A DNA stretch of 64,000 nucleotides from Conchocele bisecta (GCA_029237695.1 CM055278.1:79133817-79197816), one strand, 5' to 3'; numbered from the stretch's first letter, positions 24,431 to 35,250 are shown. Translations and numbers: made by a program. Notes: generated from the letters alone by a model not told the origin.

Positions 24431-24712
24431 TCATTTCAAACTCATTTGTAAACTGTTGACGACTTTTGGTAATATCGGTAATTGGTTACCTTTATTTGCA
24501 TAGGACCTTTTGCATACGATACAAATTGCGAAGCACATGTCGAGGTTTTCTTTCATTGGTGGCCCAGGTTTACTCTTCGAAATCCCAAAATACGACCAGA
24601 CGTGGCTCCGCGCCTTCCCCGGATACTTAAACAACGCATTATTGTTGGCATCTCTCCAAGCATCGACTGCAACTTGGTTCACCATTGTGAGGAATGATAA
24701 AAACAGAAGCAT
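24431..24712 (-). pseudogene. hAT transposase N-terminal BED zinc finger, truncated
   Basis: About 93 codons on the minus strand include ARSHVWSYFGI, then CFAICIVCKRSY, the aromatic start and Cys-x4-Cys-like centre of a BED finger (usual spacing C-x2-C). The His pair expected next is replaced by sequence that fits the NTTNL-type segment only after a frame change, so the frame is broken near 24480. The finger normally binds the element's own ends. Its place at the right end of the hAT and its orientation fit a transposase 5' exon. Confidence 0.65.
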
Positions 24713-24890
24713 TCCGAATTTTAAGTAATTACGCGAATGTAACGAAAATGAGTGAAATGGACGGGAAAAAACCCGCGGAAAACAGCAGAAATCTTTTTCC
24801 TATAATCGATTATGACAAAACACTATCGATTGTCGCCGACTCGGCCCCTTTTGATCAATTTTCGATTATCGGCACATCACTATACGATAC

Positions 24891-25306
24891 CAAAGGTGAC
24901 GTGAAAAATAACATGTAACATTGGTACGAAAACCATGCCTGCATATTTACCTGTAATGCATGCAGACGTCACCGTGATACACGGTGACCGTCGCCGCGAA
25001 ACACCCTTAGGGCCTCGCTGTTTTCAGTCAGGGTGACCATTTTCAACGATCGCGGTGACGTTCACCGTGAATCACAGTGACATGTCTGCGCTGAGGACAA
25101 TCGCGGGGATGGGTGGGTCGCGCACGGAAAATAAAATGTGTACTGTACATCACTAGAAGATGAAGTTGTCCAAGTATGGTGGGTGTAGGGCCAGGAGTAT
25201 TCCATATACAAGCTCGACTAAAAACCTTAACCAAGGCGTGACGGTGACGCCGGCACCGGGGCGACTACATAAGCTCTAACTATTCTTTGAATAGTCGAGC
25301 TAAAAA
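24891..25306 (+). repeat. GC-rich repeat plus satellite C fragment with 3' hairpin end
   Basis: 24955-25135 is a reversed relative of 6991-7200. 25140-25235 is one satellite C monomer. It then passes into CGGCACCGGGGCGACTACAT and a terminal hairpin AGCTCTAACTATTC...GAATAGTCGAGCT followed by AAAAA. This links satellite C to the same kind of 3' end as elements A and B. Confidence 0.65.
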
Positions 25307-25364
25307 CGAACATTTTTGGAAATTGACTCCGAAACCTGGTTAAGATTACCAGGTTCAGTAAAAA

Positions 25365-26412
25365 AAATCCCAGAATATTCAACAAAGTTCAAAGACGTCT
25401 GTGCATGTAAAATGTCAAAACGATCTGACGTCAGTAAGTGACGTAAATTGTGTGATGTATGACATCACATGCGCTTGCAACGTCACATATTTTTCTGCTA
25501 ATGCTGAACATCTGGTAGTGTAAACAAAAATAGCAAACAGCATACTGGATCAGCAGCAAAATTAGTATTAAACTTGAAGCAGAGCTATCCAGTGACACCA
25601 GGACATGTTAGTTTCTTAGTTAAACCGTTAATTTAGTAAATAAGACACCTATTCCATCAGCAGGGTCTGAGGATTTTACAAGTTTTGACTATACTCTGAA
25701 TAACGTTTTACCAAACTATCGAAATGTGATAAAATTGAATGTAGGACACAAACCCCTTGGACATAACCCCCTTCGTGTGAAAATGACCACATGGACATAA
25801 CCCCCACCCCATGCTTTTTACAGGGTGGACAAAACCTCCCCATCATTAATTTTGCAAGTTAAGGGTTGTACAATTATGTAAATTATTTTGTAAAGATTCA
25901 TTCAAATGAAGGTGGGGTGCGGGGGTTATGTCCATCCTGTAGAAATCATGCTACTTGCAAAAAATAATGAAGGCTCCCTGGGCTTTTGTACACCCAATAA
26001 AACTGACTTTAACTGAGAGAGATTATGTCCACCTTGTAAAAACGATGAAGGGGGTTTTGTCTACCCTGTAAAAATCATGAAGGGGGTTATGTCCATGTGG
26101 TCATTTTTACACAAAGGGTGTTATGTCCAAGGATTTTTTGGCCGGATACCGATACAATTGTGACACAGTGTAGCAATTAAAGAGCTTGTTTATTCCAAAA
26201 TCTACATATTTTATTATGACATACGCAATGCCAAATTTGACGTGAATTGCGGATTAGCCGATGTGCAGAATTAGCCGAAATGACAGTACTCAGAACTAGA
26301 AACACGCACGAGATGTCATACATAGCACAATTTACGTCAGTTACTGATGTCAGCATGTTATGACATTTTAGCTGCAGACTTCTTTGAATTTTCTTGAATA
26401 TTCAGAGAATTT
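25365..26412. mobile_element. TIR element E with arms of about 115 bp
   Basis: The left arm (CCAGAATATTCAACAAAG... to ATGACATCACATGCG) is complementary to 26295-26412 (GAGATGTCATACATAGC ... TTGAATATTCAGAG). Parts of the interior recur reversed at 59790-59950 and 60975-61095. A smaller MITE is nested at 25755-26132. No coding capacity. Confidence 0.75.
25755..26132. mobile_element. MITE with TIRs of about 100 bp, nested in element E
   Basis: Both ends read CCTTGGACATAAC on their own strand. Complementarity continues through GAAAATGACCACATGGACAT and ACAGGGT(G/A)GACAAAACC. The AT-rich middle is unique. Confidence 0.85.
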
Positions 26413-26449
26413 GGGCTGAAGTGATATGGGCATGTTAAAGTCTAAAGTC

Positions 26450-27352
26450 AGTAAAGAAAACTTTTGTTTGCCCAGAATTAGAGGACAACATTGTACGATG
26501 TCACATCACCTTCGACGACAACATATTTCATCTATCAACGTATTGGCCTCGTTTCCAGACCATGTTTTCTTATGATCCATAGTTGACGAACAGGTGAGTA
26601 GACGGACCTCTGGCACGCATAACTGGGATTGCCCATCATTTTTTGCTAATCAATTATTTTCAGATCAGATGCCGTTTAGGCCTGCTTTCAATGCAACAAC
26701 CTGGAATTGACAACCTGTTGCATATATATTAGTTGACATCAATCAGTATCAATATTCTTCTAGAAGCAAGTATTTACCAGGTAGTATCAGTAAACACAAG
26801 ATATGTTTTATCAAAACATTGGAAAATACAGGAAGTGATGGCCGCCATCTTGGATTTGTCGAGTTTTTACTTGGCACTAAAACAAAATTAAATAGAAAGT
26901 TCAAAGTCCAGATGCAATACACTACCATACGTATAACAGAATACATATAATTACATCTCTCACCTTTTTAAATCAGTTCAAAAATCATTCCCCTGGCGGA
27001 GAGATGCAAATGTGTCTAACGTATTTCCTCGTGTAGTGCTTCCAACTGTGCAAAAGGTCAACGTAACACAGGTGCGCGCGGGGAATGTCCCTGACGTCAC
27101 GTGTTGCTATTAATGGTATATCAAGGATTACCTGGGGATTGCTGTTCGACGCACAAAACTGAAGGCAGGCAGAGGTAATCAGGGGACGAACAAGCGATTG
27201 GTACATGGGTACCTTGTGTTAGTAAAAAAAGGTGCACGGGTCCCAAAATGGCGGCGCCCAGTGGTAACAACTTATCCTGGACTGCTCATATTTCGAGACT
27301 CTAACGATATTAAACAACATGCGTAATAAATAATAATAGTATAAACCTTTAA
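26450..27352. other. non-coding stretch
   Basis: Only a short palindrome GATGGCCGCCATC near 26838 and AAAATGGCGGCGCC near 27246 stand out. I see no gene. Confidence 0.4.
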
Positions 27353-28055
27353 AGGTACATGCCCACGCAGCAGGTTACACTGTACAACTACTTTTCATTT
27401 TCTGTCATGCCTTATATGAGCCATTTGTCTACCCACTAACGAGTTATTTTTAATTATGGCGCCTGTTAATTGGTGTTAAATCGCATTGTATATGCCGCGA
27501 CCAGAAAGGGTATTTTACGATCTCTGCTATTTTTACCAACACGCGTCACGTGACACGGTCAATCATATCACATATGGCATGAGCAGTGAAGTATCGGAAG
27601 TCGAGAAGAAAAATCTCTGTTCGGGTCCAAATCTAAATCTCCACGTAACTCTTTCCATTTGTGATCTGGTCGCCAATATTAACCACTCTCTCTCTCTGTA
27701 CTGACTGTCCCTCAGACATTTCGCCTTTTTTTTGGCCGTCGCCATTTCATACAATTTCCGTTCTGGACGTTTCGACATGTTGATATTCTTGTTTACATAT
27801 TGGGAAGCCTACTGGCGCGCGTAGTATACTGCGCATGCGCACCGCAAGCCGTGATGTGAAAGTCGTCGTACCCGCACATTATCAAAATAGACTGTTACCG
27901 CCGCGCGTCGCTAACAGTAAATTGATAATTAATAAATGATTATATTTGTATAGCGGGCACTCGTAATTTTTAGAACTGGTGGAATAGTGACATAATTATA
28001 CACTTATTTAATTCCTATAAAGAACATTGTGTGCCTACTGCGTGGGCATGTACCT
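27353..28055. mobile_element. TTAA-MITE, copy 2 (longer interior)
   Basis: TTAA at 27349-27352 and 28056-28059 flanks AGGTACATGCCCACGC and its complement. The right 150 bp match copies 1 and 3, but about 300 bp of the interior (27480-27880) are unique. That part carries a minus-strand 71-codon frame (27563-27778) of no recognisable family. Confidence 0.82.
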
Positions 28056-28197
28056 TTAAAGCTGGGACCCCATACAAAAAAGGCACAACATGTTCGTTAT
28101 AGGAAGTAGGCTAAATAAGTGAATAATTGTGTAACTATTCCACCAGTTTTAAACATTACGAGTGCCTGGTATACATTATATTAATCATTTAGTAATA

Positions 28198-28450
28198 CAG
28201 TCGACATTCGTTTAAAGTCGGTTAAGTCGAATTCCCTCATTACGTCGAAGTCGTGTCCAAGTCCCGTTTCAGATCCTATTATTTTCAATATAACTGGCTA
28301 CCGTTACGTCGAATTTCGTTACGTCGAATTTTCACCAATTCGAACTAATTGTTAGGTCCCGAAAACAGAAATGTGTGGTATTTCACTCTCGTTAAGACAA
28401 CGTGTCAGTTTGCGCTCGAAATGTGAATTCGCGGCGCCAATTTACCGGAC
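28198..28450. mobile_element. Tigger/pogo-like terminal sequence
   Basis: CAGTCGACATTCGTTTAAAG is followed by GTCGAATTCC, ACGTCGAAG, AAGTCCCG and two TTACGTCGAATTT words. It resembles 10709-10960. The opposite end was not found. Confidence 0.4.
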
Positions 28451-29377
28451 CAAAGACTGGACTTGTTTACCTGTGTAAGCCTGTGTAAACAAACTTTGAA
28501 TACGTGTTAAAGGTGATTTACTCGACACCAATTAAACTGTACGTGGTTTACAAGCTTTATTTATTGAGCATTATAAAATGTTACTTTACTGCTTTGAATT
28601 GTATTTTCTTGTTCCACCCTGATAATACAGATGTATATACTTAGTTCGAATACACACATGCGTGTATAGGCAAACGCAAGTAAACACATTATAGTTGCAA
28701 AAGTGTAACATGTCGTATGGGAGTTGCGTCCCGTAACGTGTATGGCAATATTTCGAGGTCCTGTTCAAATTTCGTTTGAAAAATGTCATAATTAAAGAAT
28801 AGACTAAAATTATATTATAACCTGTGATATGGGACACTATGTTTAAACTTTGAACAAAGACATATAGGTGAGTGGGTGGCGGTATGTGTCCCCGGGTATG
28901 GAAGGTGTTCGAGCCAATTCCCACCCTTACATTTCAGCCGAACGTAGGTGTCTCAGATAAACGCCTAGCTACTAATGTTTTCGTTCGCTGTGACCACTCA
29001 CCTGCCCGACAGCCGATGGGATACGACCGCCGTTTGATGGCCCGGAAATCACTCATGTTGCCCGGTGTAGAAGTAAATGCAGCGAATACAGTGGCGGTAT
29101 TGGCCTCATCTTCCAGGCTACAAATATAATTACAAACGCGCCATTGCTACCACTAAGCTAATCCCCTCGCTGGCAGCCTTGATAATCAAATAAAAACAAA
29201 AAAAACTCTCCGAATATTATCAAAATCGGTGAAGCGGTTCATAAGTTATTGAACAATAAAAGGTGTACAATAACGCACGCACGCACGCGTATCGGCGTGG
29301 GGAAAATGATACTGATGATGACGAAGATTACGACGACGATGATGATAATTCTATCATAGAAATAGTTAAGTTTAAAT
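28451..29377. other. non-coding stretch with microsatellites
   Basis: No supported gene. CGCACG and GATGAC/GACGAT runs lie at 29273-29290 and 29305-29350. TCAAAATCGGTGAAGCGGTT at 29219 recurs in form at 33948, marking a shared unnamed repeat. Confidence 0.35.
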
Positions 29378-29575
29378 GTGACTGTGATTGGAGAAATGGG
29401 GCTTATGGGATGTATGACGAGTGTAGCTTCTGATCAGATATCAAACTCCTGTAGCCTGATAATTAGCTGCATATAGTCCTTGCTAGAAGCATGACGGATG
29501 TTTCATTGATGGAACGGCGAACAATACAGATCATGATCAGTCTGTGCGAATGTCTATTTCTCCAGTCACAGCCAC
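29378..29575. mobile_element. MITE family 'GACTGGAGAAAT', copy 1
   Basis: The ends GTGACTGTGATTGGAGAAAT and ATTTCTCCAGTCACAGCCAC are inverted. The interior has GGGGCTTATGGG and TGATCAGTCTGTGCG. Relatives lie at 35369-36030. I associate this family with molluscan genomes. Confidence 0.75.
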
Positions 29576-29607
29576 ACGTGACTCATGGGCAGATCCAGCA
29601 GTTGGGG

Positions 29608-29670
29608 AACGGGGGGGGGGGGGGGGGGGGTGGTGGTTGTCCTATTTTCGAAAGTATGCTGGGGGGGGGG
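29608..29670. repeat. poly-G tracts
   Basis: Guanine runs of about 20 and 10 nt are separated by a short AT-containing spacer. They sit beside a CAGCAGTTGGGGAACG sequence, as in the poly-G TIR family at 30512 and 31898. Homopolymer length is likely unreliable in the assembly. Confidence 0.7.
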
Positions 29671-29835
29671 TAAATAACACAGGAACCCCTCCAGATCCGC
29701 CCTGTGACCCTGATGATGATGAAGACGTATGACGACGACTGAAGACAATGATGATGATGATAGCGCGTTGTAACGCCGCATATAGCGCCCGCATATAGCG
29801 CCCGCTGCATATAGCACAACTAGTAATAGTTATAG

Positions 29836-29927
29836 TTCACATATTGAATTTTTAGTAAATTAATTTCGTAGCGAGCGCTAGCGAGGGAGAAATTAATTCA
29901 TTAAAAATTCAATATGTGAACTATACC
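29836..29927. repeat. palindrome, AT-rich
   Basis: TAGTTCACATATTGAATTTTT pairs with its complement AAAAATTCAATATGTGAACTA around GTAGCGAGCGCTAGCGAGG. A short GCATATAGCGCCC direct repeat precedes it at 29777-29812. Confidence 0.8.
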
Positions 29928-29999
29928 TAACTTATTGTTTGCCACGCCCCATCGCGTGCTAATGTTACGTTTGAACGGAGCGCCGCCTCCTACACGCTT

Positions 30000-30511
30000 G
30001 CAAATCCCGATACTATTACATGATTGGCGGTGTTATAACGAATCGATCATGTTCACGCGGTGACATGATGCGTGTCACAGAAAATTACGTCAACACTCCG
30101 ATCCTAAATATAGCTTTGCAAGCATTGCAACATTTAATGATTACTTTAATAGATATTGACGAAAGCGTCGCAATATGCGATTCATTGGTCGAGAAACTAG
30201 GGCAAACAATAATGAGCGTTATGCGGTGATTTGTCAACGTATAAAGCACACGATGAGCTAAATGCGACAGCGTGCGCTCACAGTTGTTCTATATGCGACG
30301 CGCTAGATGCGTCGTTACAGCGCGTATCTCTATCATTGCTTTCTGAAAATTCACACTCGAACTCAGAAAATATCATTGTTAGAGAACAACGTCATTAGTT
30401 CGAGCACGAGAGTGAAACGCCCAGACCCGTTCGAAGTTGACTTCGACAAACCATTTGTTAACCACATTGAACAACTATATACAGACATATATAGCGGAGT
30501 TGCAAACAGTG
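30000..30511. other. non-coding stretch
   Basis: Two short plus-strand frames (30020-30229 and 30307-30561) have no recognisable motif, and I see no other feature. Confidence 0.35.
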
Positions 30512-30908
30512 CATGGGCGGATTCAGGGGGGTGGGGGCGGACCCAGCGCGCGCCCCCCTAAACTTCGCCGAGTAAATATGTTTTACAAGTTACAAGGCAC
30601 GTTTCATGCCAAGTGCCATGTATTCCATGCATTTTTCGGTCGTTTTCTTATTGTTTCAAAATGTAAACGTTTTCAATCAAAAATCATGTCTAAACATACT
30701 GTGACAGTGTCAATATGTTTGTTCCAAAATGCGCCAGAACGCAGGAAATGCGATGTAGATTTCAAAAAAATTCCGGGGGAAAATGCCCCCGCACCCCCCT
30801 AGCCTCCCCTCGGTCGACTATTTTCCAATACTTGACTATATTATCGAACGAGTGTGAAGTATTTCAAACTAGTTACGCCGCTAACCCGAAATCCTGGATC
30901 CGCGGCTG
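30512..30908. mobile_element. poly-G TIR MITE, short copy
   Basis: The left end GGGCGGATTCAGGGGGG and the right end CCTGGATCCGCGG are inverted, and G/C runs flank the interior. It is the same end type as 31898-32903. No target duplication was seen. Confidence 0.5.
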
Positions 30909-30922
30909 CAGTTTATATCTAA

Positions 30923-31161
30923 GGGGCCGTTTCGCTAAACTTCGTAAGACTAAAATGTTCGTAAGTGCAAAATTATGATAGTCTGTAAATTTCACATTAG
31001 CAATATATTCTTGTAAACAATTATTGGATTTAGATTTATTGAGCATAGGCTGCATGCAGCCTATGCTCAATAAATGTAAATCCATCAATTGAAATTTCCA
31101 GACGATCCTAAATTTGCACTTACGAACATTTTAGTCGTACGAAGTTTAGTGAAACGGGCCC
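30923..31161. mobile_element. palindromic MITE 'GGCCGTTTC', copy 1
   Basis: The ends GGGGCCGTTTCGCTAAACTT and AAGTTTAGTGAAACGGGCC are inverted, and complementarity continues through CTAAAATGTTCGTAAG and the centre GGCTGCATGCAGCC. A sibling is at 58662-58905. Confidence 0.85.
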
Positions 31162-31596
31162 ATGATAAGCTGCCGGCGCTTGGCGATCTGAACAGTTTGC
31201 AAGTAATTTTCAATTATTTTGTAAGAAAAAAACAACCCTTTTTCATAAAATCTTTTTATGACGATTGGATTGATCGGAACATTTACATATCAAACTCCAT
31301 TCCAGTTAATTAGGGGTGAAAATTCACGAACGTTAGTTAATCTCCCGGGCTGGTACGCAATGGCAACATATGTGATTTTATCAGGGGACGGACTATTATA
31401 ATTGAATATTTATAGGCCGGCTGATTGATGGGACAACGGTCGAGTTTGTTGTCGGAATAATGGGACAATACAGATCTGGTAGAAATGAAATTACCGCGAA
31501 GGAAGGACAATCTATTTTGCGAATTGTTTCAACTATTATTATATACTGTATATAGTAATTTCCAATAACCTCCGAAGGGAAGTACATTTAATACAC

Positions 31597-31718
31597 ATTG
31601 TTTTAAAGTCACTCTTTTTATTAAATTTTCGACCACATGGTCTTTATCAAAATAGTCAACTATTTTGATAAAGACCATCTGGTCGAAAATTTAATATAAA
31701 GAGTGACTTTAAAACAAT
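31597..31718. repeat. near-perfect palindrome of about 122 bp
   Basis: ATTGTTTTAAAGTCACTCTT pairs with the complement at the far end. The centre is TAGTCAACTA, with ACCACATGGTC/ACCATCTGGTC as the main mismatch. Too symmetric for chance; probably a foldback MITE. Confidence 0.85.
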
Positions 31719-32152
31719 AGTATTATATATGATATGTCTGATGAAAGTTTTGCAGGTGAGCAGTTACCCAAGCCGGTTAGTCATCAAGTAAAGGTCCACC
31801 CACGCCTTTGCCGTCATGCTACAGATTAGCACTTCATATAAAGTGGAGATGACAGCTGCAGGACTAGAATAAGATGTCCAGTTTATACCATAGGAAGTAG
31901 GGGCGGATCTGGAAGGGGGGGGGGGGGGGTCCGGGGTTGCAACCCTCATCACCCTCCCGTTCAGCCACGGAGTTTACATAGATCACAGTTTACCACTAGT
32001 TGGAGTCCGAATTTAAATTCCGTAAAACACAGGAAAGTGCATTTCGAAGAGCTCGAAAATATGACAACCTCCTAATTGTGAACGGTAACTCTTGCAATTA
32101 CTCCCTCTTGCAATTTTAACCGGATAGAGAAAATGCAACGGAAAAAAATGCG

Positions 32153-32225
32153 CACCGACCGGGGATCGAACCCGGGACCTTCCCAATACCAGCGGGACGC
32201 GCTAACCAACTGCGCTACCGGAGCA
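32153..32225 (-). tRNA. tRNA-like sequence (Thr-GGT-like), unit 1; probably SINE head
   Basis: On the minus strand it folds as a cloverleaf. The A box TAGCGCAGTTGG, B box GGTTCGATCCC, D stem GCGC/GCGC and T stem CCGGG/CCCGG are intact. The anticodon loop CTGGTAT would read GGT. The acceptor GCTCCGG/TCGGTGC has one T-T mismatch. A GGT anticodon is not expected in animal tRNA-Thr sets, and TTTTTT follows after 5 nt, so it may be transcribed but is more likely tRNA-derived than a working tRNA. Confidence 0.5.
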
Positions 32226-32430
32226 CGATGCTCCCGATCGGTATATTTATATCCACGATCGGTATATTTATATCCACATTCAACTCATGATTACACATGG
32301 TACCACTTCCGTTACACTCCTCCCCCGTTATCTTTCCAAGTTCACCCCTCTAGAGAGCCCACCGACACTCATGAGGGTTGGACGAGCCCCCAAATGTAAC
32401 CGGATAGAGAAAATGCAACGGAAAAAATGT

Positions 32431-32503
32431 GCACCGACCGGGGATCGAACCCGGGACCTTCCCAATACCAGCGGGACGCGCTAACCAACTGCGCTACCGG
32501 AGC
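32431..32503 (-). tRNA. tRNA-like sequence, unit 2
   Basis: Identical in cloverleaf, boxes and anticodon loop to unit 1, 278 bp further on. Confidence 0.5.
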
Positions 32504-32688
32504 ACGATGCTCCCGATCGGTATATTTATATCCACATTCAACTCATGATTACACATGGTACCACTTCCGTTACACTCCTCCCCCGTTATCTTTCCAAGTT
32601 CACCCCTCTAGAGAGCCCACCGACACTCATGAGGGTTGGACGAGCCCCCAAATGTAACCGGATAGAGAAAATGCAACGGAAAAAATGT

Positions 32689-32761
32689 GCACCGACCGGG
32701 GATCGAACCCGGGACCTTCCCAATACCAGCGGGACGCGCTAACCAACTGCGCTACCGGAGC
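32689..32761 (-). tRNA. tRNA-like sequence, unit 3
   Basis: Identical to unit 2, exactly 258 bp further on. Confidence 0.5.
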
Positions 32762-33258
32762 ACGATGCTCCCGATCGGTATATTTATATCCACATTCAAC
32801 TCATGATTACACATGGTACCACTTCCGTTACACAATTACACCTTCGCAACTAGACACCCCCCCCCCCCCCCCCCCCGTTATCCAAATGCTGGATCCACCC
32901 CTGTGAGGAAGACTCGGACTTGTGACACATTCAAAAAAATATGCCTTTGCTTGCAGAAACCAGTCGATTGATGTACTAATCTACTTAACAGGCATGTTAA
33001 TGTATCATTTACATCAGTTTCAAGCATATGCTTTGGGATTATTTTGTAAGTCGGAGCACGTTTGTCATGTGAGGCGGTTTCAATTTCAGCCGCTGACTTT
33101 TTGCGCCACCACCGGTCATTGAATCTATTTTTCTTAACATCCATACGAAAAATTAAAGTAACAGAGAATAGCGAAATATGTGGTCATTGGATAGTTTATA
33201 TAGGAAAAATCAATGGTGGTGGTGGACCTTGAAGTACATTAGATGTGTGCACAAGTAT

Positions 33259-33430
33259 GGAACGCCGAATATACATAAACTCAAATAAGCATTGCTAGCT
33301 CTAAATAATTACAATTAGCATTACATTATTTAGACATTAATTATTTTGAGTTCATGTAGATTTGGCGTTCTTGGAACGCCGAATCTACATAAACTCAAAT
33401 AATTACAGCTAGCATTAACTATTTAGTTCG
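33259..33430. mobile_element. MITE 'GGAACGCCGAAT', hairpin plus half copy
   Basis: GGAACGCCGAATATACATAA at the left pairs with TACATGAGTTC... reversed and GGCGTTC at 33364. An additional half copy starting GGAACGCCGAATCTACATAA follows at 33373. Confidence 0.7.
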
Positions 33431-33603
33431 AATACAGGAGTACATGAAGTGTCCTTTTACCAAGGCAAAATATAGTGCCATAAGTGGACCAATATATCGT
33501 CTACGTCATGGCAGAGGATGTTGGTTACCATCGTTGCTATCTGACAACACCAGACTTCATTTCATTCCTGTCACGGGTAGGTCCTGATGAAACTGCTAAC
33601 ACT

Positions 33604-33774
33604 TGTTTCGATAATATTAAATTTTAGAAAATTTAATGCTGAGCCTTCTTTTTATTCCGTAAAACTTGGTCAATATTGAATTTATTACGTAAACATGATT
33701 TCAATGACCAATTTTCACGGAATAAAAAGAAGGCTTAGTCTTAAAGTTTGCTAAAATTTAATATTATCGAAACA
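33604..33774. mobile_element. foldback MITE, nested stem
   Basis: TGTTTCGATAATATTAAATTTTAG pairs with its complement at the right end, and a second inner stem CTTCTTTTTATTCCGT pairs with ACGGAATAAAAAGAAG. Each stem is near perfect. Confidence 0.8.
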
Positions 33775-34057
33775 AATATTGCAGAGGTGCTAGCAGTTAT
33801 TGAGAACACATTAAAACATAAGTAACGCATTTGTCTTACAAACAAGGTGAACCTGTATTAAGTCTTCAGTGGATTTGACCTAGGTGTTCAGATGTGTGCT
33901 GCATTTAGCATAGTCACTACACACACATTTTTGCCAACTATTATTAAAATCGGTGAGGTGGTTCATAAGTTATTAAGAAATGGAAGGATGCAATGTGTTA
34001 CTAACGTACGACGTACGCACGTACATGTACGATCGGTATCGGCGATGGGATAATAAA

Positions 34058-34350
34058 GCAAACTACGACACAGCACCATCGGTTTCCCCTGTGATCGGTC
34101 AAACTACGATACAGCAACGACACAGCACCATCGGTTTCCCCTGTGATCAGTCAATCTACGACACAGCACCATCGGTTTCCCCTGTGATCAATCAAACTGC
34201 GACACAGCGCCATCGGTTTCGGCCAAACTACGACACAGCACCATCGGTTTTCCCTGTGGTCGGTCAAACTACGACACAGTACCATCGGCTTCCCCTGTGA
34301 TCGGCCAAACTACGACACAACACCATCGGTTTCCCCTGTGATCGGTCATT
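34058..34350 (+). repeat. minisatellite, 40-bp unit, about seven copies
   Basis: The unit AACTACGACACAGCACCATC followed by GGTTTCCCCTGTGATCGGTC repeats with point changes and one short unit. The 106-codon frame across it is a repeat artefact. Confidence 0.88.
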
Positions 34351-34710
34351 TTACTTGATTACCTTTCAAATGGAGCGCCATCATATCACGGCGTGTTTGC
34401 TTTCGTAATGAATGCAACAGTCGATATATTGACAGCAGGGACGCACGGCTCAAAACCACATTCTCCAAACAATTGGATTTTCAATTATTAATGGCCTTGT
34501 GAGACGTCGCGGAAAGCACACTATATAATGCAAATGGCAGTGTATTAACCAAATGCGACCAGCGTAGTGCTGTGTAGTCATTTATAGTTATGATTATACA
34601 TGTATACGATTGAATTACAATGACTTATTGGTGCATTCCATTATACAATCATGTCATGTATTTACATTGCCACAGCTCTTTGCAAGTACACATACCACCA
34701 ATTACGTTAA

Positions 34711-35183
34711 ATGTACATGCCCACTCAGAAGGCACAAACTGTTCTTTATATCAGATACATAATCTGAGACATTTTCTGGCAAAATAAACATTCATTCACC
34801 ATTAGCCCATGTATTGATTGGCCTTATTGTACATTTTATATCAGACGTAAATGTCCACACTGATATCAGGGTCAATAACCGTGTTTCCTTGACATGTTAA
34901 CGGGCATTACTATTTATTCTCTGTATTTATTTTTTTGATATGCAATGATCATACTTTATAATCTGTCGAAAATATTATTTTTTCAGGTGACGCATTTAAT
35001 TAGTAATGACCCATTTGCATATGAAAATAGCCTGATACGACCGCGAGTCACTATCTCAGTAAAATAAATATTACTAAATTATTTTATCTGTATAGCGGGC
35101 ACAACAATAGTGACACAACTATACACTTATTTAATTCCTATAAAGAACATTCTGTGTCTACTGAGTGGGCATGCCATGTACGT
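34711..35183. mobile_element. TTAA-MITE, copy 3
   Basis: TTAA lies at 34707-34710 and 35184-35187. The ends ATGTACATGCCCACTC and GAGTGGGCATGCCATGTACG match copies 1 and 2 with small changes. Confidence 0.8.
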
Positions 35184-35250
35184 TTAAGTTTCTATACATA
35201 CCGAAACGTAAGCGTAATTGGTGGCCGCACGTGACGTCGCGTATAAGTAA

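Larger units (their letters stand above)
20043..24882 (-). mobile_element. hAT transposon with exact 8-bp target duplication, nested insertions
   Basis: The left end TAGTGATGGGAATCGG and the right end CGGCACATCACTA are inverted. TACGATAC flanks both sides (20035-20042 and 24883-24890). A minus-strand BED-finger remnant at 24431-24712 is the expected 5' end of a hAT transposase. The rest of the transposase is gone. Inside lies tandem-repeat element A copy 2 (20462-24184), itself interrupted by element B (20922-22486). Confidence 0.88.
32120..32840 (-). repeat. 258-bp tandem repeat, about 2.7 copies
   Basis: The unit contains ACCGGATAGAGAAAATGCAA, the tRNA-like segment, CCCGATCGGTATATTTATAT and GAGAGCCCACCGACACTCAT. 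Units 2 and 3 are offset exactly 258 bp and nearly identical. Unit 1 carries an extra 20-bp duplication of CGATCGGTATATTTATATCC. Confidence 0.88.
31898..32903. mobile_element. poly-G TIR element carrying tandem tRNA-like units
   Basis: The ends TAGGGGCGGATCTGG and CTGGATCCACCCCTG are inverted and bordered by G and C runs. The flanks ATAGGAAG and TGAGGAAG agree at 6 of 8 positions, suggestive of a decayed hAT-type 8-bp duplication. The interior is dominated by the 258-bp tandem unit at 32120-32790. Confidence 0.55.

Noticed and set aside
29566..29819. Proline/histidine-rich frames
   Set aside because: Generated by poly-G/C and GAT microsatellites.
34058..34350. CRISPR-like regular repeats
   Set aside because: Contiguous 40-bp minisatellite with no unique spacers, in a eukaryotic genome.
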